Shown here piece after piece: positions 1 through 5,122 of a DNA stretch of 5,122 nucleotides (within the stretch, counting starts at the first letter, position 1; each line of letters begins with the position of its first letter). Source of the DNA: Flavobacterium sp. (GTDB lineage: Bacteria > Bacteroidota > Bacteroidia > Flavobacteriales > Flavobacteriaceae); contig SXQR01000241.1 of assembly GCA_005792865.1 (NCBI GenBank), forward strand, positions 1 to 5,122, given 5' to 3'. The notes below the pieces were generated by a model that saw only the letters and a list, made by a program, of their open reading frames with translations, ran no database searches and was not told the DNA's origin. The position numbers and the translations under genes are program-made.

Positions 1-650
1 CCGGTGATCATCAGCCCCGTATTTTCCTCGATGCCGACGCCAAGGATCTCGGGATTGCTCAGCAATATCTGGAACAACCGCCCGATCCTGCCGCGGTGCA
101 TGAAGTGCGTATCAAAGATGATGTTGTTGAGCAACCCAAAGCCGGCGGTGGTCTTGATTTCGCCCTTTAGAATCGCGTTTTCGCTGCTGCCTTCAATGAT
201 CATCGACTCGGAGACCGCCGCCGCACCGGCCGATGTCCCGGCATACATGAAATCCCCCGCTTTGAGTTTTTGATGCATCAGGTCAAATAGTGGGGTTCCG
301 CCCAAAAGATGGGTGAGCTGGAGCTGATTGCCGCCCGTAAAAAACAGAACATCCGCCGTTTCCAGTCTTTTAAGATATTTGGGATCCAATGCGTCGGCAC
401 GCGAGCGGATGTCGAGGATGCCGGTGTTTTCGGCGTCTAACTTGTTAAAGGCCTTCACGTATTCGGCGCCCATTTCGTCGGGCTTGGTGCTGGCGGCCGG
501 AACGATCTCGATCCGGGAGGATTTTCCCCGGGGCGATTCATCGATCACTCGCTTGAGTATGCCATTCTTGGTGAAATCGTCGCCATTGCTCGAATCGGAT
601 GGCAATCCCTTGTCCTCAGCACCGCCGATGATGATCAATTTTCCTTTCAT
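1..650 (-). CDS. cphB: Cyanophycinase, N-terminal 216 residues (3' end outside window)
   Basis: Serine exopeptidase (peptidase family S51) that degrades cyanophycin to beta-Asp-Arg dipeptides. I translated the minus strand from the ATG at 650; it begins MKGKLIIIGGAED, the usual start of the family, and stays open to the left edge. Visible motifs are FFTGGNQ (103-109), the nucleophile elbow GTSAGA (138-143, Ser140), DTHFMHRGRIGRL (180-192, His182) and GVGIEENTG (204-212, Glu209). From memory, the Synechocystis CphB triad is Ser132, His174 and Glu201, so all three lie at a constant offset of 8. The conserved Gln (109), Asp (180) and Arg residues (186, 188, 191) also fit that offset. Thr181 stands where I recall Gln in Synechocystis. 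Full-length relatives have about 270-290 residues, so roughly a quarter is missing off the edge. It has no signal peptide, as expected for a cytoplasmic enzyme. It is divergent from cphA, its functional partner. A related S51 peptidase is the alternative, but the neighbour makes cyanophycinase very likely. Confidence 0.93.
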   Translation of the reverse strand, partial: MKGKLIIIGGAEDKGLPSDSSNGDDFTKNGILKRVIDESPRGKSSRIEIVPAASTKPDEMGAEYVKAFNKLDAENTGILDIRSRADALDPKYLKRLETADVLFFTGGNQLQLTHLLGGTPLFDLMHQKLKAGDFMYAGTSAGAAAVSESMIIEGSSENAILKGEIKTTAGFGLLNNIIFDTHFMHRGRIGRLFQILLSNPEILGVGIEENTGLMIT

Positions 651-823
651 GTCCGCTGTTTACCGTAAAGCTACATAGCTCTTTAACGTCCATTGTTACA
701 AGATTCTGCAGGTGCTTTATAAAAATGTAACCTTTTGAATAAATTCTGTAAACAATCACGGGCAGGTTGTCGTGAACTTTGGAGACGATGGGCCACGTGC
801 CTGTCCATCCACAAAACAGACAT
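651..823. promoter_or_regulatory. Divergent cphB/cphA intergenic control region with short inverted repeats
   Basis: Both cph genes must be transcribed from this 173-bp AT-richer gap. For cphB (minus) the best match to the Bacteroidota pattern TTTG-N19-21-TAnnTTTG is TACATTTT (plus positions 729-722), with TTTA 19 nt upstream (752-749). This would give a leader of about 65 nt. For cphA (plus) there is GAACTTTG at 774-781, 7 of 8 to the -7 box, but no TTTG at the right distance upstream. If real, it would place the transcript start after the TTG and ATG codons at 779 and 788, supporting the ATG at 824. Possible operator sequences are the palindromes TTTACcGTAAA (659-669) and TTGTtACAA (693-701), and the inverted pairs GTTACA/TGTAAC (695-700, 726-731) and GTTTAC/GTAAAC (658-663, 748-753). 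Promoter assignments are by eye and weak; that the region is regulatory is a safe inference from gene orientation. Confidence 0.5.
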
Positions 824-3517
824 ATGAAAATCCTTAAGAAACAGGTGCTCCGCGGACCAAATGTTTGGAGCAACTACAGGAAAAACCTCATCCAGGTCAG
901 GCTTGACCTAGAGGAAATGGAGGATCGACCCACCGATAAGATTCCCGGATTCAAAGAAAGGCTCGAGGCGCTGCTGCCGGGCATGATCGACCACGAATGT
1001 TCGGAAGGCGGACGCGGCGGATTTTTTGAACGCCTGCGCCGCGGGACCTGGCTCGGGCACGTAATTGAGCACGTCGCCCTTGAGATCCAGACGTTGGCCG
1101 GCATGGAAGTGGGCTATGGCCGGACACGCGGTACCGGCGAACGCGGCGTCTACAACATGGTTTTCGCCTATTCCGTGGAAGAGGCCGGGCTATTTGCAGC
1201 CGATGCCGCCTTCAACCTTGTCCAGGCACTGGCCACCAACCAGCCCTATGAACTCGAACCAGACCTGGCCAAACTGCGCGAATTGAAGAGCCGTTATGGG
1301 CTCGGGCCGAGTACAAAAAGCCTCTGCGACGAGGCCGACCGGCGGAAAATTCCGTGGACGCGGCTGGGCAACAGCACCATCAGGTTCGGGTACGGCAAGA
1401 ACCAGGCAACGGTACAGGCCACCATTACCTCGAAAACCTCCTTGCTCGGGGTAGAGGCTGCCGGCGATAAATATGAGACCAAAAAGAAGCTGGAGAAGGC
1501 CTATATACCGGTGGCCGAAGGAAAAGCCTGCAACAATACCGACGATTTGATGGAAATCATATCCGATCTGGGATATCCGCTGGTCATCAAACCACTGGAT
1601 GCCAATCAGGGCAAGGGCGCCACCATCGATATTCGGGACGACCAACAGGCACTGGAGGCATTTGCCCATGCGCAACAATACAGCCGGTATGTTCTGGTTG
1701 AACGATATATAACGGGCCATGATTTCAGGATGCTGGTCATCAACGGCAAATTCGTGGCGGCTGCGCGGCGCGAACCGGCGCATGTCCACGGGAATGGAAC
1801 GTGCAACATAGAACAGCTGGTCGAATATGTCAACAGCGACCCCAAAAGGGGCAACGGCCATGACAAAGCCCTGACGAAAATCACGCTGGACCACGATTCT
1901 TTAGGTCTGTTGAAGCGAAAAGGCTATACGCCGCAATCGATACCTACCCGCGACGAGGTGGTTTACCTCAAAAGCACGGCCAACCTTTCCACGGGCGGAA
2001 CCGCCATCGATGTGACCGATGAGGTCCATCCTGAAAACATCTTCCTTGCCGAACGCGTGGCCGGTGTCATGGGACTCGACATCTGCGGAATTGACATCAT
2101 GGCGCCAACGTTGCAATCGCCATTGCGACAGAACGCAGGCGTGGTCATCGAGGTCAATGCGGCGCCGGGCTTCCGGATGCACCTGGAGCCCAGCGAAGGA
2201 AAACCCCGGAATGTCGCATCGGCAGTTATGGACATGTTGTTCCCGCCGGGCAGGCCAAGCCGCATTCCCATCATCGGCATTACGGGCACCAACGGAAAGA
2301 CCACCACGACCCGGCTAATGGCACACCTGGCGCGCAACCGCGGATTCAGGACGGGCTTCACCACGACCGACGGCATTTACATCAATGACTTTATCATCAA
2401 CGAAGGGGACAATACGGGTCCGCTCAGCGCGGGCTTCATCCTGGGCGATCCCACCGTTGAATTTGCGGTGCTGGAAACAGCGCGCGGAGGATTGTTGCGT
2501 TCCGGACTGAGCTATGACCAATGCGACGTGGGAATCATCACCAATATCCGCGAGGACCATTTGGGGCTTAACGACATCAATACGCTCGACGACCTGGCCA
2601 ACGTCAAGGCCGTCGTGGCCCGCAGCGTCAAAAGGACGGGTTACGCCGTGCTCAATGCGGATGACGTCAACTGCGTCCGCATCGCATCGGAACTGGATTG
2701 CAATGTCGCATTCTTCAGCATGGATCCCGATGCTGAAGTGATCAGGGAACATATTGAGAGAGGGAAACCGGTCGCAATTTTTCAAGATGGCTACCTGACC
2801 ATCATCCGCGACGGCGAAACAACCCGCATCGAGAAAGCCGCGCGCATCCCGATTACCTACGGGGGTACCGCGGATTTCATGATCGCCAATGCACTGGCGG
2901 CGGCACTCGCAGGTTATCTGTGGGGATTCAGCGCGGAGGAAATCAGGCAGTCTTTCAGTTCCTTTGAACCGGGATTCGAACAGACGCCCGGAAGGCTCAA
3001 TTACTTCGATTTCAAAGACTTTAAGGTCTTGGTTGACTATGCGCACAACCCGCACGGCTACCTGGCTGTCGCACAATACCTGGAATCGGTAAAGGCCAAC
3101 CGCAAGATCGGGATCATTTCGGGGATCGGGGACAGGCGTGACCAGGACATAGCCGAATGTGCGAGGATTGCCTGCGACATGTTTGATCACATCATCATCA
3201 GGCAGGAACACGACCTGCGCGGCCGCAGCGAAAGCAACATCAACGGCCTGTTGATCCAGGGGATCATGGCATCATGCCGAAAGGTGAGCTACGAGATGAT
3301 TTCGGAGGAGACCGACGCCATCAGGCGCGCATTGCGGATTGCACAGGCGGGCGATCTTGTTGTCGCGCTAAGTGACCAATACAAAAGCGTGGTCGAGGTC
3401 ATCCGGGACGAACTTGACCGCAGCAACGCGCCGAGGATCATCCGGCCAGACGACATTGATCCCCACGTGCAGGAAATACAATCTGAAAAAAATCACTACC
3501 ATGGAAAATCGGCCTGA
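824..3517 (+). CDS. cphA: Cyanophycin synthetase (CphA1 type), complete
   Basis: ATP-dependent, template-independent ligase that extends multi-L-arginyl-poly-L-aspartate by adding Asp to the backbone and then Arg to its side chain; cytoplasmic. At 897 residues it fits full-length CphA1 (about 870-915) rather than shorter CphA2. The N-terminal domain (1 to about 160) opens with MKILKKQVLRGPNVWS and contains RGGFFERLRRGTWLGHVIEHVALE, given here in two parts: RGGFFERL and GHVIEHVALE. The ATP-grasp domain (about 215-470) shows KPLDANQGKGA (256-266), VLVERYITGHDFR (290-302), GIDIM (422-426, Asp424) and VVIEVNAAPGFRMH (440-453, with metal ligands Glu443 and Asn445 inferred). The Mur-ligase-like domain shows the P-loop GITGTNGKTTTT (485-496, Lys492), ETARGG (551-556) and NIREDH (574-579). 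Its C-terminal part shows DYAHNPHG (738-745), GDRRDQD and EHDLRGR (795-801). No motif is missing and there is no frameshift. The frame is open from a TTG at 779, but homologues begin at MKIL, so the ATG at 824 is preferred. The leader AAAACAGACAT has no Shine-Dalgarno, as in Bacteroidota. The last 17 bp overlap the next gene. Confidence 0.97.
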   Translation: MKILKKQVLRGPNVWSNYRKNLIQVRLDLEEMEDRPTDKIPGFKERLEALLPGMIDHECSEGGRGGFFERLRRGTWLGHVIEHVALEIQTLAGMEVGYGRTRGTGERGVYNMVFAYSVEEAGLFAADAAFNLVQALATNQPYELEPDLAKLRELKSRYGLGPSTKSLCDEADRRKIPWTRLGNSTIRFGYGKNQATVQATITSKTSLLGVEAAGDKYETKKKLEKAYIPVAEGKACNNTDDLMEIISDLGYPLVIKPLDANQGKGATIDIRDDQQALEAFAHAQQYSRYVLVERYITGHDFRMLVINGKFVAAARREPAHVHGNGTCNIEQLVEYVNSDPKRGNGHDKALTKITLDHDSLGLLKRKGYTPQSIPTRDEVVYLKSTANLSTGGTAIDVTDEVHPENIFLAERVAGVMGLDICGIDIMAPTLQSPLRQNAGVVIEVNAAPGFRMHLEPSEGKPRNVASAVMDMLFPPGRPSRIPIIGITGTNGKTTTTRLMAHLARNRGFRTGFTTTDGIYINDFIINEGDNTGPLSAGFILGDPTVEFAVLETARGGLLRSGLSYDQCDVGIITNIREDHLGLNDINTLDDLANVKAVVARSVKRTGYAVLNADDVNCVRIASELDCNVAFFSMDPDAEVIREHIERGKPVAIFQDGYLTIIRDGETTRIEKAARIPITYGGTADFMIANALAAALAGYLWGFSAEEIRQSFSSFEPGFEQTPGRLNYFDFKDFKVLVDYAHNPHGYLAVAQYLESVKANRKIGIISGIGDRRDQDIAECARIACDMFDHIIIRQEHDLRGRSESNINGLLIQGIMASCRKVSYEMISEETDAIRRALRIAQAGDLVVALSDQYKSVVEVIRDELDRSNAPRIIRPDDIDPHVQEIQSEKNHYHGKSA

Positions 3518-3851
3518 AGACCAAACCACCGACAACAATTTTGACCGGTCCCACAAGCCCTCCGAAATGGGGAAGGGCCTGTCATCGGACGAATCCCCAC
3601 AATCGGGTAACCGCAGTTTCGAGCACGAGAACCTAACAACGGGCAGCGGATACAGCGAGCAGGAACGGGCCTTGCAGGATGGTGTCAACAACCCCTCGGT
3701 AATCGACCATCGTGGCAGCACCGAATTGTCCCGCAAATACAATATCAACGACAAGGCGCACTTCGATTCCAGCAAGGACGATTTCGTGCCGACGGTTTCC
3801 TCCTTCCGCCACGCCGACGAAGGCAATCCGGAAACCCCAGGAACACTTTAA
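3501..3851 (+). CDS. Small acidic hydrophilic protein of unknown function, coupled to cphA
   Basis: I do not recognise a family. The 116-residue product starts MENRPEDQTTDNN and ends at a TAA just before a terminator hairpin. The ATG lies inside cphA, overlapping it by 17 bp in another frame, so the pair is probably co-transcribed and translationally coupled; GAAAAAA lies 11-17 nt upstream. The frame is open further upstream, but only within cphA coding sequence. By hand count there are 11 Asp, 11 Glu, 5 Lys, 7 Arg and 16 Ser, with no Cys or Trp, giving a net charge near -10. Hydrophobic stretches are almost absent, and there is no signal peptide or membrane helix, so a largely disordered soluble protein is likely. 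The cphA partnership suggests a role around cyanophycin (granule surface, regulation of CphA), but that is inference only. That it is a real gene is supported by the start/stop overlap and the terminator directly behind it. Confidence 0.72.
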   Translation: MENRPEDQTTDNNFDRSHKPSEMGKGLSSDESPQSGNRSFEHENLTTGSGYSEQERALQDGVNNPSVIDHRGSTELSRKYNINDKAHFDSSKDDFVPTVSSFRHADEGNPETPGTL

Positions 3852-3857
3852 TTTTAG

Positions 3858-3887
3858 GGCTTGCCAGATGGCAGGCCTTCACTTTTT
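3858..3887 (+). terminator. Rho-independent terminator of the cphA unit
   Basis: The stem GGCTTGCC (3858-3865) pairs with GGCAGGCC (3870-3877) over 8 bp with one G-U wobble and a 4-nt loop AGAT. It is followed by the T-rich run TTCACTTTTT (3878-3887). It begins 6 bp after the stop codon of the small acidic gene and ends directly before the ATG of the next gene, so it should separate cphA and its follower from the membrane protein. The T run is interrupted (TTCAC), so some read-through is possible. Confidence 0.75.
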
Positions 3888-4328
3888 ATGGAAATACTAA
3901 AGATTATCCTGGCCACGATTGCCGGAACGACATTCATGACCGCCTTCAGTTACCTGATATCGGAAAGCTTCAACAAACTTTTCAAGGAACCGGTACTGTT
4001 GAATTATGCGCTTAAAGCGTTGCGGATGGAGCTCTCGGCATCCGCGAGGAAAACCACGGGATGGGCCATCCATTATTTGATCGGCGCGTTATTCGTTATT
4101 GGCTATCACATGATCTGGAAATTCGAAATACTTCCGGTGAATTGGAAAAGCGCGCTGATCCTGGGTGCGGCAAGCGGTATGTTGGGGATACTGGGATGGA
4201 TGCTGATTTTCATGATCCCGGCCAATAATCCGCCGGTACGATTCGGGCAATATTACCTGCAGCTGTTTTTCGCCCACATTTTCTTTGCGGCAGGCGCCAC
4301 GGCGATCTACATGATTTTACCCTCATAA
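3888..4328 (+). CDS. Four-helix membrane protein of unknown function
   Basis: The 146-residue product has about four hydrophobic segments: roughly 4-24, 60-77, 88-110 and 122-144. It is an inner-membrane protein. The first loop (25-58) is polar and basic, with SESFNKLFKEP and RMELSASARK. Other visible features are His62 and His74 in helix 2, His130 in helix 4, a Gly-rich third helix (GAASGMLGILGW, 93-104) and PANNPPVRFGQYY (111-123) before the last helix. I do not recognise the family with certainty; proteins of this shape are annotated as hypothetical in Bacteroidota. The start at 3888 (MEILKIILATIAG) is chosen over a TTG at 3861, because the latter lies inside the terminator stem and adds a polar MPDGRPS stretch before helix 1. 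A TAATTTTA box at 3849-3856 (7 of 8 to TAnnTTTG) could serve as a promoter, without a clear upstream element. It converges on the SPW gene. Confidence 0.82.
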   Translation: MEILKIILATIAGTTFMTAFSYLISESFNKLFKEPVLLNYALKALRMELSASARKTTGWAIHYLIGALFVIGYHMIWKFEILPVNWKSALILGAASGMLGILGWMLIFMIPANNPPVRFGQYYLQLFFAHIFFAAGATAIYMILPS

Positions 4329-4348
4329 AAAAAGCGGCCTAAGCCGCT
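4329..4348. terminator. Bidirectional terminator between convergent genes
   Basis: The stem AGCGGC (4333-4338), loop CTAA and stem GCCGCT (4343-4348) form a 6-bp hairpin. On the minus strand it is followed by seven T (plus-strand A run, continuous with the TAA stop of the plus gene), which makes a good intrinsic terminator for the SPW gene ending at 4350. On the plus strand the following TCTTATCT is only moderately T-rich, so termination of the membrane-protein gene is probably weaker. It fills the entire gap between the two stop codons. Confidence 0.82.
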
Positions 4349-4349
4349 C

Positions 4350-4715
4350 TTATCTCCAAATGGTCAGCCGAACCTGCGGCTTGGTCTTGCTCATAAGGCT
4401 CGCAAGCATGCCCGAAATGCCCAACAATAGATGTGGCAGGTAAACAGCCTGGGAAAAGTTGAAGATCCACGGTGAGGCTGCCAGCAAAAGTCCGCAGAAG
4501 AAATCAAATCGCAACCGGACTTTCATGGGAATGATGTTGGTGACGCTGAGCTCGTAGGCCGTGACCAGGTTAAAAAATATCGTTAGGGCTCCCAATACCA
4601 TTGGTACCAGGACCTGCGCCAGATTTTCGGTGCGCCCAAAAACGGGCAGGATGATCAACAGGATGCCCATGAAATAATCAAAGTAGCCGTAAGTCCTTGT
4701 CTCTATTATCTTCAT
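4350..4715 (-). CDS. SPW-repeat membrane protein
   Basis: The 121-residue integral membrane protein has four hydrophobic segments (about 12-27, 34-56, 70-87, 91-108), arranged as two repeats of two helices. The second repeat carries the diagnostic triplet SPW at 81-83 in the context FDFFCGLLLAASPWIFNF (70-87). The first repeat aligns with it 58 residues earlier, FDYFMGILLIILPV (12-25), but has LPV where SPW would be. The second helices also match, LVPMVLGALT (36-45) against YLPHLLLGIS (92-101). These features fit the SPW repeat family (Pfam SPW, from memory PF03779); its biochemical role is not established. The short N-terminus MKIIETRTYG is cytoplasmic-looking and there is no cleavable signal. 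The ATG lies 3 bp after the stop codon of the lipoprotein gene upstream, so the two are almost certainly one transcript with coupled translation. The stop codon abuts a strong hairpin terminator. Confidence 0.85.
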   Translation of the reverse strand: MKIIETRTYGYFDYFMGILLIILPVFGRTENLAQVLVPMVLGALTIFFNLVTAYELSVTNIIPMKVRLRFDFFCGLLLAASPWIFNFSQAVYLPHLLLGISGMLASLMSKTKPQVRLTIWR

Positions 4716-4718
4716 TTG

Positions 4719-4979
4719 TCAGGGGGTGTTAGTGGTTGGGGTAGAGGGCGTTGCGGTTGTATCGGTCATCGTGCCGCCGCCCGGTGTATTGGATGCATCC
4801 GATGCGGTTCCCGTGTTGTTGCCCGGGCTTGTAGCATCCTGTGTAGATTCCATGCCTTCCGCCGTGGCCTCGGTGCCGGTGCCTGCATCGGTTGTCGCAT
4901 TTTCCGAATTATTTCTGCAAGCTACAAGGCTCATGCCCAGTGCAAGCAAAAAGACGATCTTGGTCATTATCTTTTTCAT
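4719..4979 (-). CDS. Small Thr-rich lipoprotein
   Basis: The 86-residue product has an N-terminal lipoprotein signal: MKKIMTK, a hydrophobic core (8-19) and the lipobox LVAC (18-21), with lipidation predicted at Cys21. RNN follows the cysteine. The mature part, about 65 residues, is low-complexity, rich in Thr, Ala, Gly, Ser, Asn and Asp, with a Pro/Thr tail ending TPTTNTP. It has no further Cys and no visible folded domain. It is probably a flexible chain anchored in the cell envelope; no enzymatic function can be assigned. The ATG at 4979 gives the normal two-Lys n-region; an in-frame ATG four codons later is an alternative. The TGA stop is 3 bp upstream of the SPW gene start, so the two probably form an operon. 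A TAATTTTA box (plus 5010-5003) lies about 24-31 nt upstream of the start and could be its -7 element. High-GC repetitive codons leave long open frames on the opposite strand, which I consider spurious. Confidence 0.8.
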   Translation of the reverse strand: MKKIMTKIVFLLALGMSLVACRNNSENATTDAGTGTEATAEGMESTQDATSPGNNTGTASDASNTPGGGTMTDTTATPSTPTTNTP

Positions 4980-5122
4980 ATCGGCTTCATTAGTGTCCGA
5001 TGTAAAATTATAGGGTGATCGGTTTGGCGTACTTATATATTTGCCGTTGAATATTACACGATTATAATCTACGCATGCCTTGGTTTTGGAGTATTATGGT
5101 TATGGATCGGTATTAAAAAAAG
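4980..5122. promoter_or_regulatory. AT-rich intergenic region with putative promoters in both directions
   Basis: This is non-coding sequence upstream of the lipoprotein gene. On the plus strand TATATTTG (5036-5043) matches the Bacteroidota -7 box TAnnTTTG exactly. However, the nearest upstream TTTG (5023-5026) is only 9 nt away instead of 19-21, so the -33 element is poor. It would drive a gene starting beyond the right edge; the window ends in an A-rich stretch (TATTAAAAAAAG) like those before Bacteroidota start codons. On the minus strand TAATTTTA (5010-5003) is 7 of 8 to the same box and suitably placed for the lipoprotein gene, again without a clear -33 element. No ORF or RNA gene is seen here. 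Confidence 0.35.

Noticed and set aside
4..678. Two plus-strand open frames in the cphB region
   Set aside because: They are antisense to cphB, whose minus-strand translation shows all cyanophycinase motifs in one uninterrupted frame.
779..823. Upstream TTG (779) and ATG (788) starts for cphA
   Set aside because: The extra 15 or 12 residues match nothing in CphA homologues, which start MKIL; the ATG at 824 is the family start.
616..873. Minus-strand open frame of 85 codons across the cph intergenic region
   Set aside because: It overlaps the 5' ends of both cph genes in the wrong frame and shows no recognisable features.
1190..1894. Minus-strand open frame of 234 codons opposite cphA
   Set aside because: It is a shadow of cphA with unconvincing composition and no family features.
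2315..3211. Long minus-strand open frame (298 codons) opposite cphA
   Set aside because: It lies wholly within the well-supported cphA coding sequence, has no recognisable motif, and is explained by the codon bias of the plus-strand gene.
824..3517. ATP-grasp plus Mur-ligase fusion as a novel peptide-ligase or RiPP system
   Set aside because: Domain order, length and motifs are those of ordinary cyanophycin synthetase, and cyanophycinase is next door.
3861..3887. TTG start at 3861 for the membrane protein
   Set aside because: It sits inside a terminator hairpin and adds a polar segment before the first helix; the ATG at 3888 gives a cleaner N-terminus.
4716..5018. Two plus-strand open frames opposite the lipoprotein gene
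   Set aside because: They arise from the repetitive GC-rich Thr/Gly/Ala codons of the lipoprotein; the minus-strand frame has a proper signal peptide and lipobox and the others have no such features.

Overview
The window most likely comes from a member of the Bacteroidota, at moderate confidence. Start codons sit in A-rich contexts without a convincing Shine-Dalgarno sequence, TAnnTTTG-like promoter boxes occur in the gaps, and an SPW-repeat membrane protein and a small lipoprotein lie nearby. There is no rRNA, tRNA, CRISPR array, transposase or other mobile element.

Left two thirds (1-3851): a cyanophycin metabolism locus. On the minus strand is the N-terminal part of a cyanophycinase (cphB, start at 650, running off the left edge). 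Divergent from it is a complete cyanophycin synthetase (cphA, 824-3517), with an N-terminal domain, an ATP-grasp domain and a Mur-ligase-like domain. CphA polymerises Asp and Arg into multi-L-arginyl-poly-L-aspartate, a nitrogen/carbon reserve, and CphB cuts the polymer back to beta-Asp-Arg dipeptides. The 173-bp gap between them must carry both promoters and holds several short inverted repeats. Overlapping the 3' end of cphA by 17 bp is a small, very acidic, probably disordered protein (3501-3851) of unknown function. A hairpin terminator (3858-3887) closes this unit.

Right third (3888-5122): a four-helix membrane protein of unknown function on the plus strand (3888-4328) starts directly after that terminator. 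It converges on a minus-strand pair, a Thr-rich small lipoprotein (4979-4719) followed after 3 bp by an SPW-repeat membrane protein (4715-4350). A short GC hairpin flanked by A and T runs (4329-4348) serves the convergent ends. The last 143 bp are non-coding and contain an exact TAnnTTTG box pointing right, perhaps for a gene beyond the window.

The main system, cyanophycin synthesis and breakdown, is known biology. The least described element is the small acidic gene translationally linked to cphA.
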